DNA of 12,500 nucleotides from Penaeus vannamei (GCF_042767895.1 NC_091571.1:5261328-5273827), one strand, 5' to 3'. Counted from the first letter of the stretch, positions 1 to 8,000 are shown. Numbers and translations are program-made. The notes: generated from the sequence alone by a model not told the origin.

Positions 1-65
1 GAGAGGGGGCGGGAGGAGAAGTGGAGAGCAGAGGGAGAGGAGGGGGAGGGGGAGGGGGAGAGAGA
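1..65. repeat. G/A-rich purine tract
   Basis: The plus strand is almost purely purine, made of GGAG and GGGGA-type words, including three tandem copies of GGGGGA near 40-60. It is cut by the window edge, so its full extent is unknown. No gene signal is present. Confidence 0.8.
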
Positions 66-165
66 TGAGTGGGATGTTTCGCTGTCCTTGAGTCTTCATG
101 TCAACAACAAGCATGTGAAGGGAGGGGAGGGGAGGGGGAAGGGGCATGTCTGCCTCCACCCTCTC
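66..165. other. Short non-repetitive island
   Basis: This is mixed-composition sequence between a purine tract and a pyrimidine tract. It contains an imperfect inverted pair, CTTCATG at 94-100 and CATGTGAAG at 112-120. It passes into a GGGGA-type purine stretch at about 119-145. Open frames start here and run into the downstream CT tract, but they have no coding character beyond the repeat. Confidence 0.55.
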
Positions 166-262
166 TCTCTCTCTCGCCTCTCTGCCTCTTTTCCTTCTGC
201 TTTCCTTTCCTCCTTCTCTCTTTCTTTTTTTCTTTTTATTTTGACGATCTGTCTGTTTCTCG
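166..262. repeat. Polypyrimidine tract, T/C mixed
   Basis: The tract begins with a short CT run at about 163-177 and continues as irregular T/C sequence with TTTCTTTTT stretches. It ends in a small mixed piece, GACGATCTGTCTG, at about 243-255. It forms the left shoulder of the (CT)n microsatellite. Confidence 0.7.
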
Positions 263-272
263 CTCTCTCTCA

Positions 273-323
<51 letters not shown>

Positions 324-324
324 A

Positions 325-412
<88 letters not shown>
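263..412. repeat. (CT)n microsatellite, interrupted
   Basis: A dinucleotide CT array spans about 150 bp, with interruptions CACTTT at 271 and 323 and CTTT at 307. The two CTCTCTCACTTTCTCT segments lie 52 bp apart, so one interruption was probably copied by a local duplication. The last stretch, about 327-412, is nearly pure (CT)n. The serine/leucine frames read across it are artefacts of a stop-free repeat. Confidence 0.95.
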
Positions 413-416
<4 letters not shown>

Positions 417-895
417 CCCTTTGTATCTCATCATTCTTCTTCATTTTTTATTTCTCCTTCCTTCTCCTCCACCTCTATCTCCATTCCTTGTTCTTGCCAT
501 TCTTCTCTATTGCTTTCGCCTCCTCCCTTTCTACCTCATCCGGATTATCTCCACCTTCCTCCTCCTCTTTCCCTCATCCCACCACCTCCTCCTCCTTCCT
601 CCTCCTCTTCCTCCTCCTCCTCCTCCTCCTTCTTCTTTCGCCTTCTCCTGTTCCTCCCTTTTCCACCCCTAGTTGCCTCTTCCTCCTCTTCCTCTGCCTA
701 ATTTTCGCCCCTTCCTTTTCCATAGCCTTCTTCTTCTTTTTCTTCTTCTTCTTCTTCTTCTTCTCCTCCTTCTTCTCCCTCCTCCTCCTCCTCCTCCTCC
801 TCCACTCTCCATCTCCTCTTCCTCCTTCACCTCCTCCACCTCCTCCTCCACCTCCCCCTCCACCTCCACCTCCTGCTCCACCTCCCCCTCCCCCT
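413..895. repeat. Polypyrimidine tract with (TCC)n and (CTT)n blocks
   Basis: This is nearly continuous C/T sequence. It holds TCC runs near 597-630 and 776-802 and a CTT/TTC run at about 727-765. A little unique sequence remains, such as around 530-545. The tract grades into the CCACCT-rich minisatellite on its right. Such asymmetric purine/pyrimidine duplexes are known to be able to form triplex (H-DNA) structures where mirror symmetry exists; formation here is untested. Confidence 0.85.
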
Positions 896-1429
896 CTCCA
901 CTTGCTCCCACCTCATCCACCTTCCTCCTCCTCCCACCTCCACTTCCTCCTCCACCCCCACCCAATTGTTCCTCCACCACCCTCCACCTCCTCCTCCACC
1001 TCCTCCTCCATCTCTCCTCCTCGTCCACCTCCTCCTCCATCTCATCCTCCTCCACCTCCTCCTCCTCCACCTCCACTTCCTCCTCCACCCCCACCCAGTT
1101 GCTCCACCACCTCCTCCACCTCCTCCTCCACCTCCTCCTCCTCCACCTCCCCTCCCTCCACCCTCACTCAATTGTTCCTCCACCATCCTCCATCTCCTTC
1201 TCCACCCTCTTCCTCCACCTCCTCCTCCTCCCTCCTCCACCACCCCCACCCAGTTGTTCCACCACCTCCTCCTCCACCTCCCTCCACCTCCCTCCTCCTC
1301 CTCCTTCTCCTCCTCCTCCTCCACCTCCACTTCCCTCCTCCCACCCCCACCCAATTGTTCCTCCACCACCCTCCATCTCCTCCACCTCCTCCTCCACCTC
1401 CTCCTCCCCCACCTCCTCCTCCACCTCCT

Positions 1430-1456
1430 CCCCTCCCCCACCCCCCACCCCCACCC
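1430..1456 (-). other. Putative G-quadruplex motif on the minus strand
   Basis: On the plus strand there are five C runs of three or more, separated by single bases. The minus strand therefore fits the G3+N1-7 quadruplex pattern with one-base loops, the most stable class in vitro. It sits directly against the CAGTTG tag at 1456. Confidence 0.6.
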
Positions 1457-2395
1457 AGTTGCTCCACCACCTCCATCCCTCCTCCTCCTCCACCTCCTCC
1501 TCCTCCTCCACCTCCACCTCCTCCTCCACTCCCACCCACCGTTCCTCCACCTCCTCCACCTCCTCCCCTCCTCCCCACCCCCACCCAATTGTTCCTCCAC
1601 CACTCTCTCCATCTCCCTCCTCCACCCTCCATCTCCCACCTCCTCCCCTCCACCTCCCTCCCACCTCCTCCTCCTCCTCCTCCTCCTCCCTCCTCCTCCT
1701 CCTCCTCCCTCCATCCTCCACCTCCACCCTCCATCTCCACCTCCACCTCCTCCGCCTCCACCTCCTCCTCCTCCACCTCCTCCACCACCACCCCCCCACC
1801 CACTTGCTCCACCTCCTCCTTCACCTCCTCTTCCGTCTCCTCCTCCTCCTCCTCCTCCTCCTCCACCTCCACTTCCTCCTCCACCCCCACCCAATTGTTC
1901 CTCCACCTCCCCTCCACCTCCTCCCTCCACCTCCTCCTCCTCCACCTCCTCCTCCACCCTCCTCCTCCACCTTCCCTCCTCCACCCTCCTCCTCCACCTC
2001 CACTTCCTCCTCCACCCCCACCCAATTGTTCCTCCACCACCCTCCACCTCCTCCTCCACCTCTTCCTCCTCCACCTCCACCCCTCCACCTCCTCCTCCAC
2101 CCCCACCCAATTGTTCCTCCACCTCCTCCACCTCCTCCTCGTTCCCCCACCTCCACCTCCTTCACCCTCCACCTCCTCCTCCTCCTCCTCCCTCCTCCTC
2201 CACCTCCTCCCTCCTCCTCCTCCTCCTCCCCCACCCAGTTGCTCCACCTCCTCCTCCACCCCCACCCAGTTGCTCCACCCACCTCCTCCACCTCCTCCAC
2301 CTCCACCTCCGCCTCCTACTCCACCTCCTGCTCCACCCCGACCCAATTGTTCCTCCACCACCCTCCATCTCCTCCTCCATCCTCCACCTCCTCCA

Positions 2396-2423
2396 CCCCC
2401 CACCTCCACCCCCACCCCCACCC
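2396..2423 (-). other. Putative G-quadruplex motif on the minus strand
   Basis: C runs occur at 2396-2401, 2409-2413, 2415-2419 and 2421-2423, with loops of 7, 1 and 1 bases. The minus strand fits the canonical G3+N1-7 pattern. Like the motif at 1430-1456, it abuts a CAGTTG tag (2423). Confidence 0.55.
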
Positions 2424-2697
2424 AGTTGCTCCACCACCTCCTCTACCTCCTCCTCCACCTCTTCCTCCACCTCCACCTCCGCCTCCTCCTCCCCCTCTTT
2501 CTCCTCCTCCTCCCCCCCCCCCCCTCCCACCCACCTGCTCCACCACCTCCTCCATCCTCCTGCATCCTCCACCTCCTCCTCCATCTCCTCCACCACCTCC
2601 TCCACCTTCTCCTCCTCCTCCACCTCCACCCTCCACCTCCTCCTCCATCTCCTCCACCACCTCCTCCACCTCCTCCTCCACCTCCTCCATCTCCAAG

Positions 2698-2780
2698 ACG
2701 TGCTCAAGACGGAGCTTCCTGACCTACGAGTTTCCTTCGTGACAAAAGGAGCTTGTCTGTTGGAGCGACGCGTGTGGGTG
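2698..2780. other. Short non-repetitive island
   Basis: Mixed sequence follows the C-rich array and contains no recognisable gene, RNA or transposon feature. Several frames run through from the array but end within or shortly after the island, without a recognisable domain. Confidence 0.5.
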
Positions 2781-2990
2781 CTTAAGAACGTACACAAAAA
2801 GAATACACATAAGCAGGAAGGATGCTATGTATGTATGTATGTGTGTATGTATGTAAAGAACGTACACAAAAATATACACATGAGCAGGGAGATAAACGCT
2901 TACTCATTCGTATATATACATACACATGCTATGTATATGTATGTAAGTATGTATAGAACATGCACAAAAAATGCATGTATGTATGTATAC
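2781..2990. repeat. Degenerate 70-100 bp tandem duplication with (ATGT)n
   Basis: The word AAGAACGTACACAAAAA occurs at 2784 and again at about 2856. A decayed form, TAGAACATGCACAAAAAA, is near 2954. The first two copies are followed by related ATACACATRAGCAGG sequence, and the first two share a GCTATGTATGTA segment. Tetranucleotide ATGT/TGTA runs lie at 2826-2854 and 2935-2955. This gives three copies of decreasing similarity with spacings of about 72 and 98 bp. Confidence 0.7.
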
Positions 2991-3080
2991 TAGGTGCTTG
3001 AGTATAGGTGTACATAAGTGTTTATAACTTATAGGGAAAAAATGAGCAGAAAATCTATATATAAGCACGAATACACACAT
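2991..3080. other. A/T-rich spacer, no feature seen
   Basis: The sequence is A/T-rich with scattered ATGT and TATA words and leads into the CA-rich domain. I see no gene, RNA or clear repeat unit. Confidence 0.4.
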
Positions 3081-3457
3081 TCACATACACGAATGCTTAC
3101 GTGCACACATACACATACTTAAACAAACAACCAAAAACAAAGAAACAAATACACTAAGACGAACACAGATACACACACACGAAACCAAACAAACATACAT
3201 AAGCACACACACACACGCACAAACAAATACATACACAAGTACGCAAACACACATACACACAAACACACAAACACAAGCACGCAAACACACACTCACACAA
3301 GCATGCACGCACGCACGCACAAACACATACACAAGCACAAAACACACATACATAAACACACAAACACACACACACACACACTTATATACAAACAAACAAA
3401 CACACACCCATACAAACACACATACACAATCCCTCAAATACACACAAAAATCCCTCA

Positions 3458-3488
<31 letters not shown>

Positions 3489-3524
3489 GACACACACACA
3501 GACACATACATACACACAAACCCT

Positions 3525-3572
<48 letters not shown>

Positions 3573-3633
3573 CCTCACACACACACACACACACACACGC
3601 ACAAAATCTCTCAAACACACACACACAAAATCT

Positions 3634-3678
<45 letters not shown>

Positions 3679-3700
3679 CACTTAACCATCCACACGCACA
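3081..3700. repeat. (CA)n-rich microsatellite domain
   Basis: This is about 600 bp of CA-dominated sequence. The left part, to about 3420, is degenerate, with ACAAAC, ACATAC and GCACGC variants. The right part has long pure (CA)n blocks, for example about 3459-3485, 3530-3567 and 3637-3676. The blocks are divided by a recurring word, ATCYCTCA or a relative, at 3429, 3450, about 3519, 3571, 3606 and 3630. Cys/Val or His/Thr frames (for example minus 3081-3713) are repeat artefacts. Alternating purine-pyrimidine (CA)n is known to be able to adopt Z-DNA under supercoiling. Confidence 0.93.
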
Positions 3701-3810
3701 CATTTCCATCCACCCTGGCAGGCTATGAGACGAGGACGAAGCCAGCGTCGTCCAGAGGCTTCAGTTGATGAAGTATGAGGCTTCACTCGGGCCTCTGAAG
3801 CACCTGGGAC
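3701..3810. other. Unique island with hairpin and GAGGCTTCA words
   Basis: This mixed sequence carries a perfect 6-bp inverted repeat, GGACGA at 3734-3739 and TCGTCC at 3748-3753, around an 8-base loop. It also has AGAGGCTTCAG at 3754-3764 and TGAGGCTTCAC at 3776-3786. The second word is identical to the unit of the 11-bp minisatellite at 5493-5559. No tRNA fold or coding frame is apparent. Confidence 0.55.
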
Positions 3811-3960
3811 GGGGGGGGGAGGGGAGGGGGCGCTTAGGTATGGAGGAGGGGGGAGGGGGGGAGGGGGGCTTAGGTATGGAGGAGGGGGGGAGGGGGAGGG
3901 GGTGGCTTAGGTATGGGGGAGGGGGGGCTTAGGTATGGGGGGGTGGGGTGGGGGGGGCAG
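3811..3960 (+). repeat. G-rich minisatellite with GCTTAGGTATGG tag; quadruplex-prone
   Basis: Four copies of GCTTAGGTATGG start at 3832, 3868, 3905 and 3927, embedded in GGGGA/GGGGGG filler. Spacings are 36, 37 and 22 bp. Dense G runs of 3 to 9 on the plus strand satisfy the G3+N1-7 quadruplex pattern many times over. The tag contains TTAGG, the common arthropod telomere unit. It occurs only once per copy and never in tandem, so this is not telomeric DNA. Confidence 0.85.
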
Positions 3961-4149
3961 GGTCACGGGGAGAATCCTTCATTCCTTTTTCCGTTTTTCC
4001 TTCTTGTCACTTCATTTTTTTTTTTTTTTCTTGCGGGCTTCCCTTTCTCTTAATTTTAATATCTCCTAATTATTTGTTTTCTATTTTTCTGGTTTCTACT
4101 ATTATTCACTTTCTCGCTTTTCCTTGTTCAGTATTCCCTTTCGTCTGTC
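3961..4149. other. T-rich sequence with a 15-base T run
   Basis: This T-rich, mixed-pyrimidine sequence contains a T homopolymer at 4015-4029. It could be an old retroposed poly(A) tail in reverse, but I see no recognisable element beside it. A 119-codon frame at 3948-4307 crosses it into the next minisatellite and is not credible as a gene. Confidence 0.5.
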
Positions 4150-4500
4150 TTTCCCTTGCCATAAATTCCCTGCCCTTTCTTTCCCATGAATTCCCTGCCC
4201 TTTCTCTTTCCCTTGGCATGAATTCCCTGCCCTTTCTTCCCCCTAGTATAAATTCTCTGCTCTTTTTTTTCCCTGGTATAAATTCAGGGAGTTCTCTCTT
4301 TCCCTAAGCATGAATTCCCTGCCCTTTCTCTCCCTTGGCACAACTTCCCTTCCCTCTTTCTTTCCCATAAATTCCCTTCCTTCTTTCTTTCCCCTGGTAT
4401 GAATTCCTTGCCCTTTTTTCCCTTGCCATAAATTCCCTGCCCTTTTTTCCCCTGGCGCAAATTCCCTACCTTCTTACCCCTTGCCCTTAACGTTCCCTAC
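4150..4500. repeat. About 30 bp minisatellite, AATTCCCTGCCC core
   Basis: Roughly twelve copies share the core ATRAATTCCCTGCCCTTTCT followed by a TTTCCC-type spacer ending in CTTGGCA or CCTGGTA. AATTC or its variant starts at 4164, 4189, 4221, 4251, 4281, 4313, 4342, 4370, 4402, 4431, 4460 and 4489. Spacings are 25 to 32 bp, mostly 28-32. The copies near 4342 and 4489 are the most diverged. Copy-length changes fall in the T/C spacer, while the AATTCCCT core is kept. Confidence 0.88.
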
Positions 4501-5455
4501 GCCTTCTCCTGCCCCTAACATCTCACTGAATATTTTTTTCCCCTCACTGTCTCTCTTTTCACGAACATCCACCCTCCCTCTTCCCTTTCCCCTTTCCCGT
4601 GGGCTGATTTCCCCTCCATACTCTCTCCTTCCCCTTTTACCTCACACTATTTTCCCCTCTCCCTTTCCCCTCTCCCTTATTTTTTGGCGAAGCTTGACCT
4701 AGTATCTCCCTTCCGCTTCTTATTCCTTTTCATCTGTTTCCTTCTCCTCCTCTTCTTTTTCATCTGTTTCCTCCTCCTCCTCCTCCTCTTCCTTTTCCTC
4801 TTGTCTTCATTGCCTACTTCCTTCTCCTTCTTCTCTCTCCTCTCTCCTCCCACCTGTGCCATTTCTTTTTTCTTTCTAGCCCTCTTCCTCTTTCTTTGCT
4901 TCCTCTTCCTTCTTCCTCCTCAATCTCTTCCACTTCCTCCTTTTCTTCTACTTCCGTTTCTTCTTCATCCTTCTCCTTCTCCGTCCTCTCTTCCCAAACT
5001 TTTCAGTCTTCCTTTCCAACTTCATTTCAACAGCTTACCATCTTCCCCTCTACCTCCTCCTCCTTCTCCTCCTTCTCCCTCCTTCCCCTCCTTCCCCTCC
5101 TTGCCCTCCTTTCTCTCCTCCCCTCTTCCCTTCTTCTTCCTCCTCTCCTCCCCCTCCTTTCCCTCCTCCACCCTGTTTCCTCCTCCTCCCTCTCCGTCCC
5201 TCCTTTCTCCTCTTCTCCCTCCCCCTCTTTGCCTCCTCCCCCTCCCCATCCTCCCCCTCCTCCTCCTCCTTCGCCTATGTCCTCCTCCACCCTGTTTCCT
5301 CCGCCTCCTCACTCCCCCTTCCCTCCCCCTCCTCCTCCTCCTCCCTTCCTTACCCTCCTCCTCCCCCCCTTCCCCTCCCCTCCTCCCCACCCCCACCCCC
5401 CTCCCCTCCCACCCCTCCTTCCCTCCTTCCCCTACCCCTCCTCTCTCCAGCATCT
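4501..5455. repeat. Long polypyrimidine tract (T/C, then C-rich TCC)
   Basis: Nearly a kilobase of C/T sequence runs from T-rich on the left to CCTCC-rich on the right. Small local duplications are visible: CATCTGTTTCCT at 4731 and 4761 (30 bp apart), and CACCCTGTTTCCTCC at 5169 and 5288. The stretch around 5383-5425 has many C runs of three or more, so its complement is quadruplex-prone. Open frames such as plus 4684-5529 are Leu/Ser/Pro runs and are not genes. Confidence 0.88.
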
Positions 5456-5492
5456 ACTCGATATACGATGAGCTTCTCTTGAGATGCAAAAC

Positions 5493-5559
5493 CGAGGCTT
5501 CACTTTGGCTTCACTTGAGACTTCACTGAGGCTTCACTGAGGCTTCACTGGGGCTTCCC
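5493..5559. repeat. 11-bp minisatellite, TGAGGCTTCAC unit
   Basis: Six units lie head to tail. They start at 5493 (CGAGGCTTCAC), 5504 (TTTGGCTTCAC), 5515 (a 12-base variant), 5527 and 5538 (both TGAGGCTTCAC), and 5549 (TGGGGCTTCCC). The two central units are identical and the outer ones diverge, which is typical of slippage. The same word occurs at 3776-3786, 1.7 kb away. Confidence 0.85.
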
Positions 5560-5740
5560 TTTAAAGAAAAAAAAAAGATGAATGTCAACTTATTTTCCCT
5601 CTTGATAAAAAAAAGGGGGAAGGATATGCATCAGAGAGGAAAAAAACTATGTGCTTGGTTGATTCACTTTTTTTGAAGCGGCGAAACGAAGTGGTAGATA
5701 ACAACTCGAATAGCAAATGGAAAATAACTTGCATGGAAAT
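5560..5740. other. A/T-rich unique sequence
   Basis: The sequence is A/T-rich with several A runs (for example about 5567-5576 and 5606-5613) and no repeat unit. A 151-codon frame starting at 5649 begins here but is carried almost wholly by the purine repeat downstream. I see no gene, RNA or element. Confidence 0.45.
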
Positions 5741-5822
5741 TATATATATCAATATGTATATTTATATGACTATACACATACATATATATGTGCATATGTG
5801 TGTGTATAAATGTACATGTACA
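5741..5822. repeat. TA/CA/TG alternating microsatellite cluster
   Basis: Short imperfect runs of TATA, ACACATACATATATATG and TGTGTGTATA make up this stretch. It borders the purine array, whose GAGAGAAAGAGG text starts at about 5823. Confidence 0.65.
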
Positions 5823-7580
5823 GAGAGAAAGAGGGACAAGCAGAGAAAGAAGAAGAGAGAAAGGAATAGAGACAGACCGAGAGGCAGAGAAGACAGACCC
5901 ACAGACAGAGAAAGAGGAAGAGAGAAAGACCGACAGGCAAGAGAGAGGAAGAGAAACAGGCAGACGAAGAGAAGGAGGAAGATAGAAAGAAAGAGAGACA
6001 GACCAACAGGCAAGAGAGAGAGGAAGAGAGACAGACCGACAGGCAGAGAGAGAGAGGAAGAGAAAAAGACCGACAGTCAGAGAGAGAGAGAGAGAGACAG
6101 ATAGAGAAAGAGGAAGAGAGAAGAAAGAGAGACAAACCGAACGGCAAAGAAAGAGAGGAAGAGAGACAGGCAGACGAAGAGGAAGCGACACAGGCAAAGA
6201 AAGAGATAGAGAGACAGGCAGAGGAAGAGGAAGAGAGACAAACCGAACGGCAAAGAAAGAGAGGAAGAGAGAAAGCCCGACAGGCAGAGGAAGAGGAAGC
6301 GAGACAGGCAGAGAAAGAGATGAAGAGAGACAGGCTGATGAAGAGGAAGAGGAAGCGAGACAGGCAGAGAAAGAGATGAAGAGAGACAGGCTGACGAAGA
6401 GGAAGAGGAAGCGAGACAGGCAGACGAAAAGAGAGAGAAAGCCCGATAGATAGAGAAAGAGGAAGAGAGACAAACCAAACGGCAAAGATAGAGAGGAAGA
6501 GAGACAGGCAGACGAAGAGGAAGAGGAAGCGACACAGGCAGAGAAAGAGATAGAGAGACAGGCAGACGAAGAGAAAGAGGAAGCGACACAGGCAGACGAA
6601 GAGAGAGAGAAAGAGAGACAGATAGAGAAAGAGGAAGCGAGACAAACTGAACGTCAAAGAAAGAGAGACAGGCAGACGAAGAGAAAAAGAGGAAGCGAGA
6701 CAAACCGAACGGCAAAGTAAGAGAGGAAGAGAGACAGGCAGACGAAGAGAAAGAGGAAGCGACACAGGCAGATGAAGAGAGACAGGCAGACGAAGAGAAA
6801 GAGGAAGCGAGACAAACCGAACGGCAAAGAAAGAGAGGAAGAGAGACAGGCAGACGAAGAGAAAGAGATAGAGAGACAGGCAGACGAAGAGAAAGAGGAA
6901 GAGAGACAGGCAGACGAAGAGAAAGAGGAAGCGAGACAGGCAGACGAAGAGAGAGAGAAAGAGAGACAGATAGAGAAAGAGGAAAAGAGAAAGACCGACA
7001 GGCAGACGAAGAGAAAGAGGAAGCGAGACAGGCAGACGAAGAGAAAGAGACAGATAGAGAAAGAGGAAGAGAGACAGGCAGAGAAAGAGACGAAGAGAGA
7101 CCGACAGGCAAAAAAAGAGAGGAAGAGAGACAGGCAGACGAAGAGAAAGAGAAGAAGAGAGACAGGCAGACGACGAAGAGAAAGAGAAGAAGAGAGACAG
7201 GCAGACGAAGAGAAAGAGAGGAAGAGAGACAGGCAGACGAAGAGAAAGAGGAAGCGACACAGGCAGACGAAGAGAGAGAGAAAGAGAGACAGATAGAGAA
7301 AGAGACGAAGAGAGACAGGCAGACGAAGAGAAAGAGACGAAGAGAGACAAACCGAACGTCAAAGAAAGAGAGGAAGAGAGACAGGCAGACGAAGAGAAAG
7401 AGGAAGAGAGACAAACCGAACGTCAAAGAAAGAGAAGAAGCGAGACAGGCAGACGAAGAGAAAGAGAGGAAGCGACACAGGCAGACGAAGAGACACATAA
7501 AGAGGAAGCGAGACAAACCGAACGTCAAAGAAAGAGAAGAGAGACAGGAAGACGAAGAGAAAGAGAGGAAGAGAGACACA
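5823..7580. repeat. Purine-rich minisatellite (GACAGGCAGACGAAGAG) with higher-order tags
   Basis: About 1.75 kb is built from GAGAGACAGGCAGACGAAGA followed by GAAAGAGGAAGC-type filler. The left part, to about 6080, uses a variant, GACCGACAGGCA. A second tag, CAAACCGAACGKCAAAG, recurs at 6133, 6239, 6471, 6653, 6701, 6813, 7348, 7412 and 7514 and marks higher-order blocks. Others are marked by CACAGGCAGA and ACAGATAGAG. Block length is irregular, so the array evolved by segmental duplication plus slippage in the GA filler. Minus-strand frames of more than 500 codons at 5770-7362 and 6077-7687 overlap each other in different registers and contain only Leu/Ser/Val/Cys/Phe patterns. They are stop-free shadows of the repeat, not membrane proteins. 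Confidence 0.92.
6301..6412. repeat. Recent 56-bp tandem duplication inside the purine array
   Basis: Positions 6301-6356 and 6357-6412 match over all 56 bases except one, T at 6339 versus C at 6395. This near identity is higher than that of the surrounding blocks, so the duplication is recent or was recently homogenised. Confidence 0.85.
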
Positions 7581-7735
7581 GCGAGCAAGGCCTCAGTGTG
7601 TTCTTTCCGAGACAGTTTCCGCTTGCAACCAGTACCTCCAGCATTACACGAGCCTTTGTGATGCAAATTGTATTTCCTCTGCAACAAGCAGCTCTATTGT
7701 AGCTAACACAATTTCCTGAGCGATCTGCGTGGGCG
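7581..7735. other. Unique island with an interrupted inverted repeat
   Basis: Balanced-composition sequence lies between two purine tracts. It contains AAATTGT at 7665-7671 and its exact complement ACAATTT at 7708-7714, and both are followed on the plus strand by TTTCCT-like sequence. I tested it by eye for tRNA A/B boxes, a snRNA-like element and coding potential. I found none. It may be a fragment of a dispersed element, but nothing here identifies one. Confidence 0.5.
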
Positions 7736-8000
7736 GTGCATAAGAGAGAGTAAGCGAGGAAGAGAGGAACAGGAAGCGAGTGGGAAAAAATGGGGGTAAA
7801 AATGGGTGAAGCGAAGGGAAAGGATGGGAGGATAAGATAAATAGTAAGGGATGAGGGGAAAGGGAGGAGGTGAAGGAGGGGTGAGAGAGGGCGGGAGAAT
7901 GGAGAGACGAAAACAGAGAAAAGAAATAGAAAGAATGTGGAGAGAGAAGCGAGAATGATATAAAATAGAACAGAAATTGCCGTTGAAAGGAGATAGTGAC
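7736..8000. repeat. Purine-rich degenerate tract
   Basis: This G/A-rich plus strand has words such as GAGAGAGTAAGCGAGG, AAATGGGGGTAAAAATGGGTG and GGGGAAAGGGAGGAGG. It is much less regular than the array at 5823-7580 and has no fixed unit. The 99-codon minus-strand frame (7703-8002) is compositional. Confidence 0.6.

Larger units (their letters stand above)
896..2697. repeat. C-rich minisatellite tagged by CARTTG, in CCACCT/TCC filler
   Basis: About 1.8 kb of CCT and CCACCT filler is punctuated by a conserved tag of the form CACCCCCACCCARTTGYTCC. I located the hexamer (CAATTG, CAGTTG or a variant) at 899, 963, 1096, 1169, 1251, 1352, 1456, 1586, 1801, 1892, 2023, 2108, 2236, 2267, 2344, 2423 and 2532, with a degenerate tag near 1540. 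Spacing ranges from 31 to 215 bp, so this is not a fixed-period satellite. It grew by duplicating tag-plus-filler blocks whose filler then slipped. The tag sits in a perfectly C/T/A strand; the complement is G-rich. Frames open on both strands (for example plus 488-2722, minus 827-2131) encode only Pro/Ser/Leu or Gly/Arg/Glu/Trp runs. They are open in several registers at once, so I do not call a protein. Confidence 0.9.

Noticed and set aside
488..2722. A 744-codon open frame rich in Pro/Ser/Leu, plus overlapping long frames on both strands
   Set aside because: The repeat words (TCC, CCACCT, CCCACC) contain no stop codons in any register, so frames of hundreds of codons open in several registers and on both strands. 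No domain, splice-site logic or codon-position signal is visible.
4015..4029. Poly(T) as the reversed tail of a retroposed element
   Set aside because: The flanks are pyrimidine-rich simple sequence with no element body or target-site duplication that I can see.
3948..4307. A 119-codon frame with Phe/Leu/Pro and a possible signal-like start
   Set aside because: It crosses a T homopolymer and the 30-bp minisatellite; the apparent repeats in the peptide are the minisatellite units.
5770..7687. Two minus-strand frames of about 530 codons resembling multi-pass membrane proteins (Leu/Ser/Val/Cys/Phe)
   Set aside because: They overlap in different frames and mirror the GACAGGCAGACGAAGAG repeat. 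The hydrophobic look comes from CTT/CTC/GTC/TTC codons of the complement.
7581..7735. Possible tRNA or tRNA-derived SINE
   Set aside because: I could not find an A box, a B box (GGTTCNANNCC) or a cloverleaf, and there is no adjacent poly(A) or direct repeat.
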